Source of the DNA: Motacilla alba alba
Lineage: Eukaryota > Chordata > Aves > Passeriformes > Motacillidae
DNA: 64,000 bases
Direction: 5' to 3'
Assembly (NCBI RefSeq): GCF_015832195.1
Contig: NC_052018.1
Span: 57,039,666 to 57,103,665 of the forward strand
The position numbers and the translations under genes were made by a program. Below the pieces are notes generated by a model. It searched no databases, was not told the DNA's origin, and saw nothing but the letters and a program-made list of their open reading frames with translations. Of this stretch, positions 34,601-45,869 are shown one piece after another; within the stretch, counting starts at the first letter, position 1, and each line of letters starts with the position of its first letter.

Positions 34601-37600
34601 GTATGCTCTTTGTTCCCCAGAAGGAATGCAGGCAGATGGGACAGAAAAAGGGAGCAGTCTAATGCTCCAGATAGTGCTCTGGCAAATGTAAATTGACATG
34701 TAGAATATAATCTTGAGATCTGGAAGGGAACCTGCCATGGCAGGTGCTTAGGATGGGGGCTTGGGTGAGCAGGCACATGAACAAGGGTGCAAGATGTGTA
34801 CAAGTGCTTTTTATCCTGTGTTTTTCGGGTTACAGTGTGAAAGAAGGCAAGCTACCTTGATGATAACTTTGGAGTAACTATTGGTATTGAAATGACTTAC
34901 AATTTTTCTTTAGTATTGTATGAATAACAGTCTTTTTTTCTTATTTTATGCAGAATCAGATTCAGTACCTCAAGCAAGTCCAGCAGCCTAGTGTTGCCCA
35001 ACTGCGATCAACAATGGTAGACCCAGCCATCAACTTGTTTTTCCTAAAAATGAAAGGTGAACTGGAACAGACTAAAGACAAACTGGAACAAGCCCAAAAT
35101 GAACTGAGTGCCTGGAAATTTACGCCTGATAGGTAAACAAAACAAATACTCCCCAGTCAAGACTTCCCTGACAGTCCCACTACGAGAATGCTATGGTGGG
35201 ACAGCCAAGTACTCGTTTCCACACCAAGACTCAGACGTTTTGAGGCAAAAGCCACATTCTTATACTGTCCAGCTTGTAATGCTTAATGTAAAACTTACCA
35301 GATGAACCTTGTGTTTCAGCTTTTTTTCTCCCCTTTGCTTCAGAGGCCTGACAGCGTCGGACTATTCTGAAGAAATGGCCATCTTCGAAAAAATCTTTTC
35401 TAGAACATGTAGACATTTGCAAAATTGTTCTATTTGAAGAAAATAGAGGGAGAAACAGAAGTCTTAAGTCTGTGGCACACTGTGTCTACAGACAGTTTGG
35501 AGGAGAGAGAACCTAGAGATTATAAATCATGAATTGAACATGTAAAATTCCCATAAAATGTAGAAGTGGAATATGCTTCGCTCTTAACCTTGAGCCTAGT
35601 GACTTAGAGACACTGTAAGTCAGTTTTGCCAATAAGACTGTGGACTTCCTGCTTGTTCACTGAACTGCTGGGTCAAAACTCGATGAGGTGAATTTTGCAT
35701 TAAAGAGTTTACTTGCTAACCAGTTCTGAATAGCCACAAGAGTGCTATTTGATATCACAACAGTGGTAGTGTACACATTTGACTGTTTGCCTTTGGGCAC
35801 TCTAGCACTTGATGCAGCCTTAAGTCACTGTTGCTAAATAATGAACTGTTTTCTGGATGGTTGGTAATACTGTGGACGCCTCAAAATTAGGACTGTACAA
35901 AAATGTACGTTCCATCTAAATGCAGGTTTAAAATTGTTTGAAGCAATACATACTTGATCACAACTAGCATGTATAAGAAAAACTGGTTGTGATAAGAATT
36001 TCACTGCATGTTTTCATGCAGAAATGAGAATTTTTCGATCTTCATTCTAAGAACTGATCTCAAATGCTTAATACAGAAGGCACGTGACGGCAACTGTCTT
36101 CAGTGTTGGTGGGGTGTTTTTATTCCGTTGTACACCTGGGGTTTTTTGTATTGTGCTTCTCTATAAAATGTGCCTTGAAATAGTTGTAATACATAGTTCA
36201 AGGAACACTTCTGGTTATATTGTTGTATCGTGAAACTCCTGGGATGAACGAGAATTGAACAGGTTGTTATTTCTGCATTGTCTCGTTCACTGAAAACAAA
36301 GTCAGTATTTTAACATACCAAAAATCCTTAAATGCATGCATTTTCTTTGGTGGATTCAGTGAAGGAGTTTTTGCTACTCTATTGATGCCTCTGTTGTGTC
36401 GTCCCAAGTTACTTGTAAGAGTAGCAATCTGGGACAGTTGGGAGTGCATGTCTAAGGTCTGTAAAGCAAAATGTAGATCTGGTGTAGCATTTGTGTGTTT
36501 GTTTCTTCCCGTAGCAAATAGACTTCTATTTAGTAATCTGAGGTGTTGATTTTTCAAAACAGTTGGGCAACGTTTTATGACTCAGTTAAAAAAAATTAAT
36601 TTTTAAATTAAAGAGACATTCAGCTGTCACAGACAGTGATGTATTCTAACAGTTTTGCTGACTTATTAAGATGCCATTACATAATTTTGACTTGGAAGTA
36701 TCTTTAACTGTTCGTGCTTCAGATGATTAATACGAGATCAAAGAGTAGTATACTTATGCAGGTTTATTTTTTTTTGCATGAGTAATGACTTAACACCAAA
36801 AGAAAAATCCACAGAAAAACTTTACCTTTTTGAAAGTAATATATCTGGAATGATTTTCCTATAGCAGTATCTAAGATTTTATTGATCTAGCATCAAAACA
36901 GAGGTAAGACTTACATTAATAAAATGTTAATGAGTTACCAAGCCATTTGTAAAGCTCACTACAATGTGTTGAAAGAGGCGTGCCATGCAGATTGCTTGTT
37001 TCTAACTTGGAATTCAGAAAGTTATTTAATACATTTAGATACAGGTTGGTTGTTTTCTAAAGTCTTCAGGCTCTGAATGTGTGAGTACAACTGAGGAGAG
37101 TCAAGTAACTTGCCACTTCCTTTCAAACCCAAGTGTCAAAAGAAAATGTTATTTCTTTAGCTACAACATACCCTAATTTGCATAATATAATTTTAAGTCA
37201 GTGGTGTGAATGTGCATAATTCATACATGCAGTGGCAGGAATATAGAAAGTTAGTTTTTTCCTGGTAAATAATTGAGGCTTTGTTAACTGGGTTAAGATT
37301 TTACTGGTTTTATTTCTTGAAAGGTGAAGAAATTGGCTCATGTAAAGTATTTGTGGGGTATTTTTCATTCTCTTTGCATCTTGGGCCTCCTCCCCCAGTT
37401 GTTTTAATTGTCCATACTTGTACACAACTCCTCATTTCATGGCATCTGGCCTAGTTTTTGAAAGAGGCAATGGCCCTATTCAGATCTTAAACTGGTGCTC
37501 TTGGGGTGGTTAACACATTAACTGCAGCCCTAAGCAGAGCTAGCTCTGGACCTTAATGTAGATAAGGCTGTGCAGCATAAACATTGCTGATGTCTGGAGG

Positions 37601-40600
37601 GGGAAATAAATGCACATGTAATCAAAGGAATGGCTATGCTAAGCCATTTTAACCATCATTAAGCACAGTATAAACTTGGAATAAAAATGAGTTGAAATGC
37701 CATTTTGCAGTAAGCCTAGTACAACAAACTTTAGTCTTCTGAAATTTAACTATTTATATTCTTACAGGTGTTGTTGCATGTATGTTCAAGAGGATATGTG
37801 AAAACAATGCTGAACTTAGTTTTACAGTTCATATGAATTATTTTAATAGTTACTGTATTTAATTTTCTTGAATGTGCTTTTTTGTAAATTGCAAGGGTTA
37901 TTTTCTAGTAGTTCAGAACATCTGGAAAAATTTTGATGAGAAGAAATAGCATTATAGGTAACTATGCAAATTTCTATACAGGTAATAAATATTTTACATT
38001 TTGGCAGGAGTTAACCTGAAGATATTAATGGGATTCTAAAATTGTCCCAATTCCAAGGTAACTGGTACTTGCTGATTCTGCAGTTGATGTTGGTTTGTGA
38101 AGAGAAAAGCATTAAATGACTTAAGCATTGTAAACTTTTTCTATTTGTAGAGATGGTGAATACGTTAACAGGAATTTGCAAATGGCTAAAAATCATGTCT
38201 GCCTAATTACTTTTGGGATCTGTCACATTGGTTATCTCCAAAGTGGTCCTGCTTTGCACAGAATGAACATCTCTAAGGAAACTTGCATCTTAAATGTGCG
38301 ACTTGGACTGTATTAGGTCGGCACAATTTAAACTTCAAGGACCTGGCATTGGACATCACATCAAGAAAGAAAACAGGCTGCTGCCTTTAGCAGATTTTCA
38401 GGCCTCCAGGACTTTACACAGCCAGATTCCTTCTGGAGCAGCCCATCTGAAAGATTTGGGAAAGTCAGTTGAAAAAATGTTAACTGGGGCAGAGTTGGCA
38501 GAGAAATTAAAAGTTGTTTAAGGCTTGAGTGCTCAGAAGGTAGTTGATAAGGAATTGCTGTTTAAAATCATTGTATTTTGGTTGCAGGAGAGAACTGTGG
38601 CTGTGATTGTAGCAGAAATTTGCTCTTCTACTTTTTTAATCCTCAGTTTTTTTCAGTATTTGTCACTTGTTTAAAAGCTTACAAAAAATTAAATGACCTT
38701 CTTGGTCTTGAAGAGTAATGCAAGTCTTGCTATTGAATTCACAATAAAACTGTTCAAGTTTGGGGTTTTGCCAGAGCTTACACTTCTATAGAAAAGAAGA
38801 CAGCTTCATTATGGTGCTGAGCCTATTAAAAGGAAACTTGTTTGGGGATGCTATCCTGACTTGGCAGACTGAGTCCTAAAGGACTTTAATTTCTCTCTTT
38901 CATGGAGTCAGCTGTATTGCCTATATATTAATTTGCATACTACTTCCTATAATGCTTTACAATGAGATTTTTATAATGAAGATTAAAGATGTGTAACATT
39001 ACCAATTTAGTAAAGAAAATCTTATCAGTTTCTACCTGTTTCACATTTCTCTCAGAAACTGAGTGTCCTAATGAACATTACTTACAATCTGAAATCTGTC
39101 ATTTTAGAGGAAGTTGATAGATAATATACCCCTTCCTTGATGTTCTTCCAATGTTCAGCTACATTTTCATTCTTCTTCACCATATAAGATGTACTTAAGG
39201 AATGGTGACCGTAGAAATCATGAAGCAGACTGTGCATGTTGACTGTCAAACATAAAAGTTGAGTTGAAAAATGGGCATCTCATTTTTTAAACAAGAGTGA
39301 GTACCTGGACAGCATTTAAATGAATGTTTAAACTTCCTAAAGAAAAGTGGTTGTCAGTATGAAAAATGAACGTGAGATTTATTATTTCCCCCAAGCAACT
39401 TTTCTTCACCCAAATTCAGTTATTAAATTTCAATACTACAACAAATGGGGGATGATTTTGCTTATAATTTGCTTGTGTAGTTTCTATGCAGTCCTTGATC
39501 TTTTGAATTGCAAAACACATCTTTAATCAAATATTTAACTCCATTAAGAATTGGCACATGCAAGATTGTGCATACTGATAATCCAGATGTTGGTATTAAA
39601 AAAGTACAATATGCTTATTCATATTTTCAGTAATAAAACTTGTCTTCCACTTTGTGGGACAGCGACAGAAGATCAACTGGCGTTGGAACAGCACGTGGTA
39701 ACTATAGGGGAGACTTTCTGCCATGACAATTATGTTGAGGCATAATGTTCCTTGAATTGTGACATGCAGAAATTGCATCTCCTTTTTGTCTTTATTCGTG
39801 ATTGAGGAAGATAACTGAAGGTTTTATATTCATTTTGTGATAGATGGCTCTTTCCTTTGCAGCCAAACAGGGAAAAAGTTAATGGCGAAGTGTCGAATGC
39901 TTATCCAGGAGAATCAAGAGCTTGGAAGGCAGCTGTCCCAAGGACGTATTGCACAGCTTGAGGCAGAATTGGCTTTACAGAAGAAATATAGTGAGGAACT
40001 TAAAAGCAGTCAGGATGGTAAGGGATTTTTTTAACAAAAATAGAAGTTGCCTTGCACTTCTGCAAGTTTAATTTTGTGATGATATACATAATACAAAATC
40101 ACTTCTGCCAGAATGAAAGGGCAATATTGAGTAAAATATGATAATAGTAAGTATTAATTGGTAGTCTTAGTTAAACAAAATCCTTAAATTTGGGGGCACT
40201 GGTGGGATTTGCAGCTCTAGTAATGCAGTGTTTGAAATAGTTTTTTATGCTGTAAGTCTTGCTATTTAATAGGGAGTGTTTAGACTGCACACATTACTGG
40301 TTAAATTGGCAAGATGAAAGCTGTTAACATATAGCCTAGGCATGCACTGAGAACAGAAAGCTTGTTAACTCTGACTCATTTGGAATTTATTTTAAAAATT
40401 CAACTTTTCAGCAATGCCTAAGAATATGAAAAACTGATTTTTTTTCCTCTTTGGTAACTCAGATGAATGAAAATGTCTCATTCTTTTTATAGCCTAAATT
40501 TTGCAACACTGTAAAACTAAATTGAAATTATCTAAAAACTCTGACCTCTTGCACAATTTAAATGGAGGGGAAAATGCAGGTTTAAAAGTCTTCAGTCTCA

Positions 40601-42427
40601 AATTCTGTGTAGTGTCAGTGGCTCTTCATAGAACATTAGATTAGGTTATCTGAATATGACCTATATAGGTTGTCCTTGGGGATATAACCTATATAGACAT
40701 CATATAGATCTGAATATCTTTTTGTTTGTTTTATATATGAAGATTGTAAGATACCAGAAACTTGATATGGCATCCCATATAAGTCTGAGATGTATTTTTA
40801 AGAATAGATCATATTCCCCAATCATATTTTCATCTCTTTGAGAAAGCACCAGTATAAAATAACTATAACTCTTAAGGTAAATAACTGTATAGTGTCATTT
40901 TGTGAGACTAGTAACTACTATTTTGATAGTACGCTTCAGCAAAATTTACCAAGTATATAATTGAAGCAAGTGTAGACATTCTTTAAAGACTGCTGCTTTT
41001 GAATGTAGTCTTCTCCAGCATTGAGTTGCTTCTTCCCTATATATGAATGAAGATGGTGATACTCCTGCAATAAGAGTTTTCCTAATGATTGTTTTCTGTA
41101 GCAGCAAGAACACTTGTTAAAAAGATTTTTACAGTATTAAGCAGTTTGCATTTAATTTCCTCTGGCACACTGGTGGTGCAGTTGAGCTGAAGACTGAATC
41201 AGTGCTTCTTATACTGTTTTGGGGTCAAATTTGTTTTGTTCCAGAATGCAGTACTAATTGTAAAAACCTTTTTCTGATTCTTAAATTTTAAAACACGCCG
41301 TGAAATTAGTTAACACTCCATTGGTAAGATGGTCTTTTTGTGTTCTCGAACTATTTAAAGGACTAAATACAGTAAGAACTGAAACTTGCTTGAAATATGA
41401 TGAATAACTACTGCTTTTGACTGTTGAATAGGGTTTTGCAGAAACTCAGATTTGTTACATATGGATATGGCTCATGGTCAGTTTTACAGTATTTCTGGTA
41501 GGGATTTATACTTGAGTAAAAGTAGACGCAATAGGATCTACTTGCAAAATATTAATTACTGCAATTGAGCTTTTTCCTGAATATCTTCCTTTCTTGCCCA
41601 GAAGTTAATTTTTTCTCACATATTTTGAATATCAGTTTAGAAAATAGGTAGATACCACAGTTTTTAAGCATTTTCTCCCTCAGAGGCAGAGTATCAAAAC
41701 CAGTGCATACCTGATGGCTGAGAAATAGTTCATTGAAAAATTCCAGCATAAAATGTTGAGTTGTGGGGTTTTAATTTTTTGTCTCAGATTTAACTATATA
41801 TGGGCTATTAAATGTGTGCAACAAATGTGTTTTCTTTACATAGAATTGAATGACTTCATCATCCAGCTTGATGAGGAGGTAGAGGGTATGCAGAGTACCA
41901 TTCTAGTTCTTCAGCAGCAGTTGAAGGAGACTCGCCAGCAGTTGGCACAGTACCAGCAGCAGCAGTCCCAGGCCTCCAACCCAGGTACCAGCAGGACTCC
42001 ATCCTCTGAGCCCACGGAGCAGGGAGAGGCTGCGGGCAAAGACTGCAGCCGCCTGGCAAACGGACCAAGCAATGGCAGCTCCTCCCATCAGCGGACGTCT
42101 GGGCCTGGATTTTATAGGGAGGGTAGCGGCACAGAGGATGACTTCCCGGCTTCTCCAGGGAATGGTAATAAGCTGTCCAACCACTCTGAAGATAGAACTG
42201 GTAGAGGAAGTGGTAGCTACATAAACCAGCTCAGTACTGGGTATGAAAGTGTAGACTCTCCCACTGGCAGTGAAAACTCTCTCACTCACCACTCAAATGA
42301 CACAGACTCCAATCATGATCCTCAAGAGGAGAAAACAGTGAGCATGAAAGGTAACAGAACTGTGGGTTCTCGTCATGTCCAGAATGGTTTGGACTCCAGT
42401 GTAAATGTGCAGGGTTCAGTTTTGTAA
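22603..42427 (+). CDS. WTAP: WTAP, m6A methyltransferase regulatory subunit
   Basis: WTAP anchors the METTL3-METTL14 N6-adenosine methyltransferase in nuclear speckles and binds the VIRMA/HAKAI/RBM15/ZC3H13 partners. Coding exons are 22603-22632, 22716-22771, 27484-27542, 29146-29273, 34954-35132, 39863-40017 and 41844-42427. All junctions are in phase and give 396 aa, the human length. The N-terminus MTNEEPLPKKVRLSEADFK contains a basic nuclear localisation signal (PLPKKVR, residues 6-12). Residues about 60-245 form a Gln/Glu/Lys-rich heptad-like coiled coil (KLKQQQQESARREN; GRIAQLEAELALQKKY; QLDEEVEGMQSTILVLQQQL). The last about 150 residues are Ser/Asn/Gly-rich and probably disordered, ending SSVNVQGSVL. 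The 3' UTR runs to a signal at 43046. An early-terminating form is also possible after residue 150. Confidence 0.98.
22716..22771 (+). CDS. WTAP: WTAP coding exon 2
   Basis: Acceptor TTTCATAG, donor GTAATG. It encodes VRLSEADFKVLPRDELIL and two bases of Arg29. Compared with the mammalian protein I remember, T-to-A and M-A-to-L-P changes are seen; the rest matches. Confidence 0.94.
22772..27483 (+). other. WTAP: WTAP intron between coding exons 2 and 3
   Basis: About 4.7 kb of AT-rich intron. The segment 25450-25770 resembles a dispersed avian repeat (listed separately); otherwise no gene, RNA or clear transposon was recognised. Confidence 0.55.
25450..25770 (+). mobile_element. possible old avian interspersed repeat (LTR-like)
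   Basis: A stretch that is GC-richer than its surroundings contains GTGTGAGCACTTCTAGCAG, TATGTTACCAACGCCATTCT and TCTGTCTCAGCCAGACCGAT in order. This arrangement resembles dispersed avian repeats that I recall only loosely, so the family is uncertain. No terminal repeats or target-site duplication were identified. It could also be unique sequence. Confidence 0.35.
27484..27542 (+). CDS. WTAP: WTAP coding exon 3
   Basis: Acceptor GTGACAG, donor GTAAGT. It encodes WKQYEAYVQALEGKYTDLN with split codons at both ends (Arg29, Ser49). It matches mammalian WTAP residue for residue as far as I can recall. Confidence 0.95.
29146..29273 (+). CDS. WTAP: WTAP coding exon 4 (coiled coil)
   Basis: Acceptor TGTGTTAG, donor GTAAGT. 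It encodes residues 50-91 (NDVTGLRESEEKLKQQQQ through QEMQECT), the start of the long coiled coil that mediates assembly with METTL3/14 and VIRMA. Confidence 0.95.
29274..34953 (+). other. WTAP: WTAP intron between coding exons 4 and 5
   Basis: About 5.7 kb. It contains an antisense CR1 fragment at 30240-30843, an AAAT-rich stretch near 30990 and an AATT repeat near 34375. The segment 33110-33600 is purine-rich and lower in A+T than its surroundings but was not identified. Confidence 0.55.
30240..30843 (-). mobile_element. CR1 LINE 3' fragment, antisense to WTAP
   Basis: The reverse complement of CR1 is read from its 3' end: AGAATCATTGAGGTTGGAAG at 30261, GTGTTTCAGTTTGTGCCCAT at 30469, AGCCTTCTCTTCTCCAGATT at 30575, TCTCTTGTACTGGGGTGTCC at 30695 and GGATCACCTCCCTCAGCCTG at 30761, ending near TGTAGCCCAGGATGCCAGTG. 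It is 5'-truncated and moderately diverged. Orientation is opposite to WTAP. Confidence 0.93.
34954..35132 (+). CDS. WTAP: WTAP coding exon 5 (with alternative early stop)
   Basis: Acceptor TTTATGCAG, donor GTAAAC. It encodes residues 92-150 (NQIQYLKQVQQPSVAQLR through AWKFTPD) and two bases of Ser151. If the donor is not used, translation continues AGG TAA, giving Arg151 and a stop at 35134-35136. Confidence 0.96.
35133..39862 (+). other. WTAP: WTAP intron that can serve as alternative 3' UTR
   Basis: Read-through of the donor gives a stop after one codon, so the start of this 4.7-kb intron can be a 3' UTR for a 151-aa WTAP. Human WTAP has a 151-residue isoform with the same Ser151-to-Arg end, as I recall it. 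Candidate poly(A) signals (AATAAA) lie at 36918, 37605, 37984 and 38743, and an ATTAAA near 35693. Which is used cannot be told from sequence. No transposon was recognised. Confidence 0.6.
39863..40017 (+). CDS. WTAP: WTAP coding exon 6 (coiled coil)
   Basis: Acceptor TTTGCAG, donor GTAAGG. It encodes residues 151-202 (SQTGKKLMAKCRMLIQEN through SEELKSSQD), a coiled-coil segment with a basic patch. It matches the mammalian sequence closely. Confidence 0.96.
40018..41843 (+). other. WTAP: last WTAP coding intron
   Basis: About 1.8 kb, AT-rich. An 11-bp perfect inverted repeat (40661-40671 with 40686-40696) is the only structure noticed. Confidence 0.5.
41844..42427 (+). CDS. WTAP: WTAP last coding exon
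   Basis: Acceptor TTACATAG. It encodes residues 203-396: the end of the coiled coil (ELNDFIIQLDEEVEGMQS), a Gln-rich stretch (LAQYQQQQSQAS) and a long Ser/Thr/Asn/Gly-rich tail with ENSLTHHSNDTDSNHD, ending VNVQGSVL and TAA. The tail differs more from mammalian WTAP than the coiled coil does, as expected for a disordered region. Confidence 0.97.
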
Positions 42428-43045
42428 CATTTTTCAGCAAAATTTTTATACAGTGTCATTGAAATTGGGAGAGGATACTGTCCAGAAGCCGTTTAAATTA
42501 GTGCATACTTGTCACAGTTTTGCCTTTTTGTGGGTTTCTTTTTGCTTCAATACCTCTGCCACTTTGGAAATTTTAACAGTTAATTACGTTGAATGTTGCT
42601 AAAAGGATGTTTGTGTAGCTCAAGTTATTTTTATATGAGTTAATGTGAAGTTGAAATGGAAATTATTTCCATAAAGTATAACATAAATGATGTCTGTACA
42701 AATCTGTGTATATCTAGAACCTGTGCTGTGTAAGGGCATTCTTACTCATACTGTTATACTTAACACCACCTTCAAGATTTGTCATAATAGCTGTGGGTTT
42801 GACTGCCAAGTTTGCCCAGTACAGTAGTTTTATCACTAAAAAGATGGACTTGCTGAAGGAGTCCTGTAGTAGTTTCAGTGTTAATTACAGTTTTTCCCCA
42901 CCATACATCTGTGCATTTTCTCCTTAGGTGACCGAATGTTTATGAATTGTGTGCATAGTTACTCAGTTTTTAAGAACTGTTGTATCCTGTTGATGCATAT
43001 TGCTCTGTGACTCCAATATTATCTTACCTGTACTGACCAAACCTA

Positions 43046-43051
43046 AATAAA
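43046..43051 (+). terminator. WTAP: WTAP distal polyadenylation signal
   Basis: AATAAA lies about 620 bases after the WTAP stop and is followed by a T/GT-rich stretch (TTTCCTCATTGTTCTG), so the full-length mRNA should end near 43070. Confidence 0.8.
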
Positions 43052-43285
43052 AACTTTTAATAATGTAATTTCCTCATTGTTCTGCATTGGCTTACATGGC
43101 TTATTTGTATGTGGTGTATTTATAGTCCTTGCTTTTGAGTTGAATTTGTATCTGTGTCCATCCTCTCTGATACAGCGTATGCCCAATACATGAAGGTGTA
43201 GGTGTGTACTAGTACTTATTTCAAGACAGCCTGATAGTGCTTGTTCCAAAGGTTTTGTCCTTACTGGCAGAAAAAGGGTGGGGAT

Positions 43286-43298
43286 GGGGGGGGGGGGG
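43286..43298. repeat. poly-G run (13)
   Basis: Thirteen consecutive G residues in a purine-rich context lie shortly downstream of the WTAP 3' end. Confidence 0.9.
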
Positions 43299-44179
43299 AG
43301 ATGGAAAGGAGAAGTTAATAAAAGTAAACCTTAGAGTTTGAACCTAGTTTTATTAACAATTTTAGAAAAACCCAAAAAACAAGCCAAACCCAATAGCTTG
43401 AAGTACATAGCGGGTAAATGCACAAGTTAAACTAAAAAACAAAAGACTGAATTGCTAATTCCTTATGAACTGGATAACTTCATTTTTAAATGCCTCCCTG
43501 AGGAAACTGATTTCTTAACAGGTGCAGAGAATGAAAGAATTCCCTTTAATTAAATATACTCTTATTGCTCAGTAGGAACGGGCTATGAATTTCAGAACCT
43601 GGATTTCTGGTGTTTATTTTCGATCTACTTAGTTCAGTGTTGGTAGCACATGAGCAAGAAGCACTGTTCAAGGTAAGACAAAAGTACTTAGTGTTATATT
43701 TTAGGTGGACTAAAGAGCTTCCAGTTTCAACATTTTTCTACCTGTGAGTCTTGTAATTACCAGATGACCAATAAAATTAATGCATATGTAGCTCCTAAAA
43801 TAATAAGTAGCTTAACTGCTTTGCAATTCACTGTGGAAACAGACTTGTTTCAAAGGAGTATTTGTCAGAAGTTCTTGAGCATGCTTGCCTTGGTTTAAAT
43901 TTACAGTTACAGTAAATTCTTATGGAAGGGCTTCTGTGATAGCATTTTTAAGTGGCACAAATTAGTATCTGCAGTAATACTGTCTGTGAGAAATGGATGT
44001 AATTAAAATGCTACCAGCAATGCTTGTCTGTATTAAAAACATGCTAGTCCATAGCTAGCATCACTGCTATTTTAATTTCATAGGGTTCACATCAGTGTTC
44101 TAAAATCACTTGATAGTGGTCACTGGAAGTATAAATTCCATTGGTGATACATTGTTGCTTTTTGAATATTACATCAGGC

Positions 44180-44234
44180 CTTGAAAAATAGCAGTTGAAT
44201 GGTTGAATGCATGAAAGGGAAGTGACAAATAGCT
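44180..44234 (+). repeat. 55-bp direct repeat, copy 1
   Basis: Bases 44180-44234, from CTTGAAAAATAGCAG to GACAAATAGCT, are identical to 46826-46880. Weaker similarity extends on both sides (TCAGGCC before it, a TA-AAAA pattern after it). It lies in the WTAP-SOD2 spacer. Confidence 0.95.
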
Positions 44235-45869
44235 ATACAAAAATGGTACTGGCATCTGGCACCTAAAGGACTTTTCAGATCACAGAAGTCCCTGATGATG
44301 AATTTTATTTGATCTTAACATCATACTGCTTGCTTATGTAGCATGTGTATATGTGTACATCCTGGATCCTGTAAATGGTAAATTACAATATTTTTAAAGA
44401 AGCTTCAAATGCTGATAACGCAATATAGTAATCTGGCTTTATGTGATCAGATGGTAAAAAGCCTTGTGAGGAAATCTGTAGTCATTTTAAAAAAGCATAG
44501 CTCTTAGGTGGTGATGAATTTTTACTAAGTCTGGTATTACATTCATGACTTTAAAATTATTTTTACATTAGGTTTTTATTTTCACAAGGTATGCTATTTT
44601 TAAATAGTAAAAAAAAAATAAATCAGAAATACAAATTATACTTTTTGGAAAAAAAAATGGTGTCCAGCCATTCCCCTTGTCATCCTCTGCTTAGAAGGCA
44701 TCTTCTAAATAAGTAGGCTGGGGTGCTTTTTGTGATTTTTTTTTTTTTTCCTTCCAAAATAAAAGCAACCCAGCAACTGTGCCAGTTAATAATAAAATCA
44801 ATAGAATAATTACACAATTGACTTGCTTTCATGGAACACTTGCTACAAGCATTAGTGAACTGCAGTGTAATACTGCATATGCAAATGCTAATTACTAAAA
44901 GGCTGTAATAGTCATGGTTTTGCCAGGCTGTTGGTGCCTGTATTATGACACTTAATAATCCTGAATGTAGTTGGTTCTTTTTAGCAAAAAATGACATTTT
45001 ATTCATCCCATAAATACAGTATATTCCTCTTTAAAATTAGATACAACCTATATATCTTGCTGAATGTATTTTCAGTAGTCAGGGATGAAGAAACAACTCG
45101 CTGATTTTGGACAATTTGCCTTATATCTTAGCTGCTGCTAAAGCAGCTATTTTCGCTGCTCAGATTACTGCAAGAGCATCACTGGCTCATCAGAGGAACT
45201 AAATTACTGTCCTTTTCTAGGATGCCTCTAGAAGTGAGGGACGGAAGCACTGTGTCTTCCAGGGGCTGTGATTCCCTTTATGGGTCTTCACAGGTGGATT
45301 TCTTCACAACTGGCAAAATGAGGTTATTTATTCTCAACAAAATTGTTCAGGCTTAGCCCCCACTGACTTTTTGTAAATTGAATTTTTATAGACTGGTAAA
45401 TGTGGGTGCTAGAAGAACTTAAGGCTATATGTATTTTTTTAGAAAGACTGTGATGATCAAAGGTTTTGTGGTAGCAGAGATTAATTCCATACCGTTTAAA
45501 TTTTACCTAATGTTTGTCTTGCCTGCAGAGTGCCTCCTACCTCTGAGGGATGAGCTGCTTCTCCCTGACCTCGCTGGAGAGCCAGTTTTTTAATGGGTCT
45601 TCGGACTCATTTGCATTAAATTGGGTAAAGGATTTTCATGAGCGCCAGAGGCCGCTGAATTGCTCCATGCAGGAAAGCACGTGTTGGGGAAAACAAGATG
45701 CCCAAAAAATGGGTAAAAGAACATAAATGAACCAGCAAAAGCAAGTCGTAGACAAAAAAGCTGAAACGGTAGCGTTAGTACTGCCGGTGCCGTCACTAGC
45801 TGCCAGTACCATGTCATTGCGCGGCAGCTTTTCAAAGCCGATGCTGCTCGATCCTGTCGGATTTTATCT

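Larger units (their letters stand above)
43071..45860. other. spacer between WTAP and SOD2
   Basis: About 2.8 kb without a recognisable gene. It contains a 13-G run at 43286-43298 and the first copy of the 55-bp direct repeat at 44180-44234. Otherwise it is AT-rich unique-looking sequence leading into the SOD2 CpG island. Confidence 0.6.

Noticed and set aside
38294..38521. A 75-codon open frame in the WTAP intron after coding exon 5
   Set aside because: No recognisable family and no splice-supported link to WTAP; more likely chance in intronic or alternative 3' UTR sequence.
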